Below, in pieces: positions 31,017 to 35,160 of a stretch of DNA of 35,160 nucleotides. The notes under the pieces are model-generated. The model was given only the letters and a program-made list of their open reading frames with translations, searched no databases and had not been told where the DNA came from. How positions within the stretch are numbered: position 1 is the stretch's first letter; each line of letters begins with the position of its first letter. The position numbers were made by a program, and so were the translations under genes. The DNA is taken from positions 1 to 35,160 of the forward strand of contig JACCWE010000127.1 of NCBI GenBank assembly GCA_013697785.1, written 5' to 3'. This DNA is from Gemmatimonadaceae bacterium. Its GTDB lineage: Bacteria > Gemmatimonadota > Gemmatimonadetes > Gemmatimonadales > Gemmatimonadaceae.

Positions 31017-33767
31017 CTACCGATCCATTGTGGCGCCTGGTCGACCGACCAGGGGCGCGTATGCATTGCGGAGCGCGGTCTCGATGTCCGCGGGCTCGAT
31101 CGGCTTGTCGAAGAAGAAGCCCTGCCCGAGCTCGCAGCCCAGATCCTGCAGCCCACTCAGCTGCTGCTTCAGCTCGATCCCCTCGGCGATCGTCTGTAGC
31201 TGCAGCGTCTCGCCCAGCGCAATCACCGCGCGCGCGAGTGCGGACTCCGTGTCGCCACGCCCGACATCATCGACGAACGACTTGTCGATCTTCAGAATAT
31301 CGATCGGGAAGCGCTGCAGATACCCGAGCGATGAGTAGCCGGTGCCGAAGTCGTCGATCGCGAGCCGAACGCCGAGAGACTTGAGCGCGTGCAGCCGCTC
31401 GAGAATCGTCTCGCTCTGCTGCATCAGCACACTCTCGGTGATCTCGAGCACGAGCTGCCGCGGATCGAGCCCGCTGTCGCTCAGCGCGCGACGCACATCC
31501 TCCACCACGTGCTCGCCCTGCAGCTGATGCCCCGAGATGTTGATCGTCAGCGTGAGCGGCTGACCGGCCGGCCGCAGCTTCTCCCATCCCACCGCCTGAC
31601 GACACGCCTCGCGTACCACCCATCGTCCGAGCGGAACGATCAGCCCCGTCTCCTCGGCCAGCGGAATGAAGGTGAGCGGCGACATCATCCCGCGCGTGGG
31701 ATGATTCCAGCGGACCAGCGCCTCGACGCCGGCGATCTCACCGGTGTGCAGGAGCACGATCGGCTGATAGCGCAGCGTGAACTCGTCGCGGTCGATCGCG
31801 TGGCGCAGGTCGGCCTCGAGCTCCAGCCGCTCGAGCGCCTCCGTGTGCATGCGCTCTTCGTAACGGCGGAACTGCCCCTTCCCGCTCTGCTTCGCGATGT
31901 ACATCGCAATGTCGGCGTTGCGCAGTAGGTCGCTCGCGGTCGAATCCGGATCTGCGCTCACGATCCCGATGCTCGCGGAGACGAACACCTCTTTCCCCTC
32001 GAGATGAAACGGGTGACGCATCGATTCGAGCACGCGCTCGACGACGGTCATGGCTGCATCGTTATCCGACGCTTCCTCGATCAGGATCGCGAACTCATCG
32101 CCGCCGAAGCGCGCGATCGTGTCCGCCGTCCGCACCGCGTGCTGCATGCGCTCGGCCGTATGGATCAGCAGCATGTCGCCCTGCGCGTGGCCGAGCGAGT
32201 CGTTGACGGACTTGAAGTTGTCGAGATCGAGGAAGATCACCGCGACCGTTTGCGAGCGCCGGCGCGCGAGCGCGAGCGCATGCGTCACGCGGTCGAGAAA
32301 GAGCGCGCGATTGGCGAGTCCGGTGAGCGTATCGTGAAACGCCTGGTGCGTGAGCTCGGCCTGCAGCGCCTTCCGCTCGCTGATGTCGCGCGTGTTGAGC
32401 ACGATCCCGCGTACCGTGGGCTCGTCGAGCAGATTGGTCCCGATCACCTCGACGTCGCGCCAGCCGCCATCGCGATGCCGAATGCGCCACTCGGCCAACG
32501 TCGTCGTGGCACCGCGCGGCAGCACCGACATGAAGAAGCTGAGCGTGCGCGGAACGTCATCGGGGTGCACCAGCTCCGCGAGCCGCTTCCCCTCGATCTC
32601 GCCGGGGAGATAGCCGAAGATCTGCGCGATGGTGGGGCTCACGTAGCGTACGACGGTGTCGGGATCGACGATCGTGATCACGTCCGACGAGTGCTGCACC
32701 AGCGCCTCGAAGCGTGCTTCGTTTTCGCGCTTGGACTGTTCGGAGAGCAGGCGCACATTCTCGCGCACAGCCGCGATCTGTCGAGCGACGACGAGCGCGG
32801 TGATCAGGATGCCGCCGATGGCGAGCACGCTCATCGGCTCCGGCCAGCGACGCACGGCGACGACGCCGAGCAGCGCGTAGCTGAGCACCACGCCCATGTA
32901 CGGCAGGTATGTGAACGGCTGCGAGCGTGAGCCCTCTCGCTCATCGGTGATGATCGGCGGCTTCCAGAAATAGCGCGCGAGCCCGCTCGTGATCACGATG
33001 TACGAGACCACGTACGTCGCGTCCGTCCAGCTCACCTTTCCCCACCCGTCCTGCAGAATCGTCAGATCGTTCGCGAGATCGGACAGCAGGTAGATCACGA
33101 GGCCCGTGAGCAGCACCGTCGAGGCCCCGGGAAACTGCTGCGAGGGGCGACGGAGAAAAACCGTGACGACGCCGAGCAGAAGCAGCATCGACGCGATCGG
33201 ATAGGCGAGCGCGAAGAAGGTTCCCCAGAATCCGTCGAGCTCGTACGTGCGGGTGGGGATGATGACCAGATACCAGATCGCCAATCCACCGGCGACGATC
33301 ACCGTCGCGGCATCGAGGAGGAACTTGCGGTATTCGTTCGAGACGCGGCGCGCGAGCGGGAACGACAGCAGCCCCGCGAGGCCGAGCACGTAGAGCCCGA
33401 AGTACAGTGTGTTCGTCCACGCGGAGAGCGGATTCCCGTTCTCCATGAATTTGAGATGGAATGCGGTGACGTTGCCGAGCAGCACGCTCGTGAACGCGAG
33501 TCCGATGAACAACAGGGCGCGGCGGATGCGGGCATCTGTCTCGACACGCCTGCTCGCGCGAAGGGCGAGCACTGCAGCGCCCGCGTTCATGGGGATGAAC
33601 GCGACGGCTCGCAGTACATGCGACCAGGTGCTGTCCCGCGCGACGCTCATGAGCCCGAGGTAGATGAGGGCATAGAGGCCGAGCAGTACGGAAAGTGCGT
33701 TACCCCAGTCGGCTACCCACGCGCTGAGTCGGGGGTTCGCGCGTGTGGCGCCTTCGTTCGGGTGCAT
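31017..33767 (-). CDS. Membrane PAS-GGDEF-EAL cyclic-di-GMP enzyme
   Basis: This 916-residue protein begins with nine to ten hydrophobic helices (about 22-330), an integral membrane sensor of unknown ligand. A PAS/PAC domain (about 348-465) ends in NTRDISERK. The GGDEF domain has an intact active site RFGGDEF (555-559) and an I-site RTAD (546-549) for product inhibition. The EAL domain has an intact GVEALVRW (E682), NISGHQL, ITESV, IDDFGTGYSSL (804-814), KIDKSF and AEGIE. Both catalytic sites look functional, so it could make or degrade c-di-GMP depending on the sensor state. It stands alone as a transcription unit; 107 bases separate it from the esterase gene. Confidence 0.95.
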   Translation of the reverse strand: MHPNEGATRANPRLSAWVADWGNALSVLLGLYALIYLGLMSVARDSTWSHVLRAVAFIPMNAGAAVLALRASRRVETDARIRRALLFIGLAFTSVLLGNVTAFHLKFMENGNPLSAWTNTLYFGLYVLGLAGLLSFPLARRVSNEYRKFLLDAATVIVAGGLAIWYLVIIPTRTYELDGFWGTFFALAYPIASMLLLLGVVTVFLRRPSQQFPGASTVLLTGLVIYLLSDLANDLTILQDGWGKVSWTDATYVVSYIVITSGLARYFWKPPIITDEREGSRSQPFTYLPYMGVVLSYALLGVVAVRRWPEPMSVLAIGGILITALVVARQIAAVRENVRLLSEQSKRENEARFEALVQHSSDVITIVDPDTVVRYVSPTIAQIFGYLPGEIEGKRLAELVHPDDVPRTLSFFMSVLPRGATTTLAEWRIRHRDGGWRDVEVIGTNLLDEPTVRGIVLNTRDISERKALQAELTHQAFHDTLTGLANRALFLDRVTHALALARRRSQTVAVIFLDLDNFKSVNDSLGHAQGDMLLIHTAERMQHAVRTADTIARFGGDEFAILIEEASDNDAAMTVVERVLESMRHPFHLEGKEVFVSASIGIVSADPDSTASDLLRNADIAMYIAKQSGKGQFRRYEERMHTEALERLELEADLRHAIDRDEFTLRYQPIVLLHTGEIAGVEALVRWNHPTRGMMSPLTFIPLAEETGLIVPLGRWVVREACRQAVGWEKLRPAGQPLTLTINISGHQLQGEHVVEDVRRALSDSGLDPRQLVLEITESVLMQQSETILERLHALKSLGVRLAIDDFGTGYSSLGYLQRFPIDILKIDKSFVDDVGRGDTESALARAVIALGETLQLQTIAEGIELKQQLSGLQDLGCELGQGFFFDKPIEPADIETALRNAYAPLVGRPGATMDR

Positions 33768-33847
33768 GCTGTGTAGACGCGACTAAGTCGACATCGTTTC
33801 GCGCCACAGCTCTCATTAATAGAGCCTTCTAACCGAATCTCGTGGAC

Positions 33848-33888
33848 AAAATGACCCGAGCCGGCCCATGCAGCAGGCCGGCTCGGGT
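33848..33888 (-). terminator. Strong intrinsic terminator after the Yip1 gene
   Basis: ACCCGAGCCGGCC (33854-33866) and GGCCGGCTCGGGT (33876-33888) form a perfect 13-bp stem with a 9-base loop. On the minus strand the stem is followed by CATTTTGTCC. It lies 24 bases after the Yip1 stop and separates that gene from the GGDEF-EAL gene. Confidence 0.85.
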
Positions 33889-33911
33889 GGTGCCCTGAAA
33901 ACCGGGGCGAA

Positions 33912-34532
33912 CTAGGGGCGATACGGCGACGCGCCACCCCTCATTCCGCCCATTCCGTAGCCGAATCCGAGCAGTCCCACCACCCAGAAGATCACGAACA
34001 TGACGACGATCGTGACGATGATGACGACGACCGTGTAGCCGAGCGCTTTGTCCTGCGGCGCCTTCATGAGAACGGGAAGGCCGAGATACAGCAGGTAGAG
34101 GCTGTAGAGTCCGAAGAGCGCACCGATGATGCTGAGCGCCGGGATGAGCGAGAAGACTCCGCCGACCCACGCTGCCGTGTAGGCATAGGCGACGACCTTG
34201 AGCGCCTGCACCGGATTCTTCGTCCCACCGAATGAGGGCGCGAGCGCATCGACGACGAGCGACACGACATAGATAGAGACGAGACCGAGCACGTAGAAGA
34301 CGACGGCGCTCGTGAGCGCGGAGCCCATCGGGGTCTTGTAGCTGCCGCCGACGAACGGGATGCTGATGCCGATCAGCGCCATGCCGATCGCCTGACAGAT
34401 CGCGGGAATCGCAGACAGCGGGGCGATATAGCCTGCATACAGCGAGCTGACGGTGGCAGGCTCGGCATCGATCACCTGCCACTCGCTGCGCGGCGATAAA
34501 AGCATATTTTTTACGCGATCGACCAGGGCCAT
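33912..34532 (-). CDS. Yip1 family membrane protein
   Basis: The 206-residue protein has five hydrophobic helices. The N-terminal amphipathic stretch ALVDRVKNMLLSPRSEWQVI is a standard start of bacterial Yip1 (PF04893) proteins, and YTAAWVGGVFSLIPAL is the family core. The C-terminus is Gly/Met-rich (GYGMGGMRGG) and short. GGAG lies six bases before the ATG. Bacterial Yip1 proteins are uncharacterised; eukaryotic relatives work in membrane traffic. The gene is followed by a strong terminator, so it ends its operon. Confidence 0.93.
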   Translation of the reverse strand: MALVDRVKNMLLSPRSEWQVIDAEPATVSSLYAGYIAPLSAIPAICQAIGMALIGISIPFVGGSYKTPMGSALTSAVVFYVLGLVSIYVVSLVVDALAPSFGGTKNPVQALKVVAYAYTAAWVGGVFSLIPALSIIGALFGLYSLYLLYLGLPVLMKAPQDKALGYTVVVIIVTIVVMFVIFWVVGLLGFGYGMGGMRGGASPYRP

Positions 34533-34564
34533 GGTTCGCTCCGTTGAAATGGGATGCTGGATCT

Positions 34565-34614
34565 TACGCGCGCAGGCGGCGAGCGGAAGGTGCGCGCGTA
34601 TGTGAGATACGCGC
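34565..34614 (-). other. Two mutually exclusive hairpins in the Yip1 leader
   Basis: The segment GCGCGCGTA (34592-34600) can pair perfectly with TACGCGCGC (34565-34573). Its overlapping part GCGCGTAT (34594-34601) can instead pair with ATACGCGC (34607-34614) across a 5-base loop. Both cannot form at once. On the minus strand this lies between the preceding gene's stop and the Yip1 ATG. There is no T run. Confidence 0.3.
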
Positions 34615-34655
34615 CCAGCGACCCATTCTTCTCAACGGCTTGTCCTGGTGGAGCC

Positions 34656-35160
34656 CTACTGCGTGATGGAGATTCCGTCCGCGAGCCTGAGCGAGACGCG
34701 GCCGCCCTGGGGGATGCAGGCCCCGATGCCGATCCCCTTGGCGCTCGGCGCCGCGTTGAACTCGGTGTGTGCGGTCGCAGTACCGACGGCCGGAACTGCC
34801 TTCCCGCCCACATCAATCGAAACACCCTTGGCGGTGATGAACGTCGGCGCCTTGCCGATGACGACGCTCAGGATCACCTGCGTGCCAACGGGGAGCGAGA
34901 TGCCGTTGCTTCCGCTGACGGGACTCACCGTCGTGGTGGTGAACTTGTCGCCGTCGGCGCTGCCGTTGCTGCAGACGCGTGAGCCGCTCGCGAGCTCGAG
35001 GGTGGTGCCGGGGCCGATGGAGCCGGTCTTGGCGACGGGAGCGGGCGGCGGGGCAGGAGCGGGCGCGGGCGCCGGTGCAGGGGCGGGTGTGGCAACGGGC
35101 GGTGTGGCCGCTGGTGCGGCGGGCTTGGGGACGGGCGCGGCCGCGGGCTCGGTACGTGCG
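34656..35160 (-). CDS. C-terminal part of a protein with Pro/Ala-rich linker and beta domain
   Basis: On the minus strand the frame is open from the right edge to the stop at 34656, giving at least 168 residues; the N-terminus lies outside the window. The visible part begins with an Ala/Pro/Thr-rich segment containing PAPAPAPAPAPAPPP. This is followed by a compact domain (GTTLELASGSRVCSNGS, SLPVGTQVILSVVIGK, IGIGACIPQGGRVSLRL) that looks all-beta and contains two Cys. A proline-alanine linker tethering a beta domain is typical of envelope or surface proteins. A GTG at 34928 would give only the last 90 residues and is probably not the start. I do not recognise a named family. Confidence 0.7.
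   Translation of the reverse strand, partial: ARTEPAAAPVPKPAAPAATPPVATPAPAPAPAPAPAPPPAPVAKTGSIGPGTTLELASGSRVCSNGSADGDKFTTTTVSPVSGSNGISLPVGTQVILSVVIGKAPTFITAKGVSIDVGGKAVPAVGTATAHTEFNAAPSAKGIGIGACIPQGGRVSLRLADGISITQ

Overview
This is a gene-dense, GC-rich bacterial chromosomal segment. Genes abut or overlap by a few bases, starts are a mix of ATG and GTG, and no intergenic gap exceeds about 280 bases. The combination of a type IV prepilin, a TMTC-type glycosyltransferase with TPRs, a Pkn-style Ser/Thr kinase, DUF6526, Yip1 and DUF421 membrane proteins, an M28 peptidase resembling carboxypeptidase Q, and a FliA/FlgM-like pair is most like Gemmatimonadota. That placement is inferred from gene content, not measured. 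I see no rRNA, tRNA, CRISPR array, transposase, integrase or prophage structural gene.

Layout. (1) 1-2266: the end of a type IV pilin, a hairpin, and a multi-pass glycosyltransferase with TPRs. (2) 2314-5601, minus strand: a coupled operon for proton-translocating transhydrogenase (pntAa-pntAb-pntB) ending in a small probable lipoprotein. (3) 5782-11789, plus strand: a 48-residue Cys-rich metal-site protein, MOSC protein, membrane protein, YtcJ-like amidohydrolase, MFS exporter, a PF04020 membrane protein and an NRAMP-like carrier with a non-canonical metal site. (4) 11779-16302: RNA methyltransferase and AlkA-type glycosylase (minus), DUF502, a membrane protein, OsmC and SufE. Two matching palindromes flank osmC. 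(5) 16333-19405: DUF6526, an SDR-like protein lacking the catalytic Lys paired with a DapA/NanA-fold lyase, and DUF421. (6) 19511-24502: a regulatory island of hybrid histidine kinase, FlgM-like anti-sigma factor, sigma-54 activator, FliA-type sigma-28 and a degenerate histidine kinase. (7) 24626-30910: M28 peptidase, papain-like peptidase, HAD phosphatase, Ser/Thr kinase and a large esterase. (8) 31017-35160, minus strand: a PAS-GGDEF-EAL protein, a strong terminator, a Yip1 protein, and the C-terminal part of a protein with a Pro/Ala-rich linker.

The best candidate for a coherent system is region 6. A sigma-54-like promoter lies just upstream of fliA, directly after a terminator. A sigma-28-like promoter with exact 11-base spacing lies upstream of the flgM-like gene. 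Together with the kinase and sigma-54 activator this reads as a complete hierarchy: kinase to activator, to sigma-54, to FliA, to FlgM feedback. No flagellar structural gene is in view. The second candidate is the SDR/lyase pair in region 5, which looks like a two-enzyme carbohydrate-acid or amino-acid pathway of unknown substrate. Much of the rest is ordinary housekeeping or envelope content.
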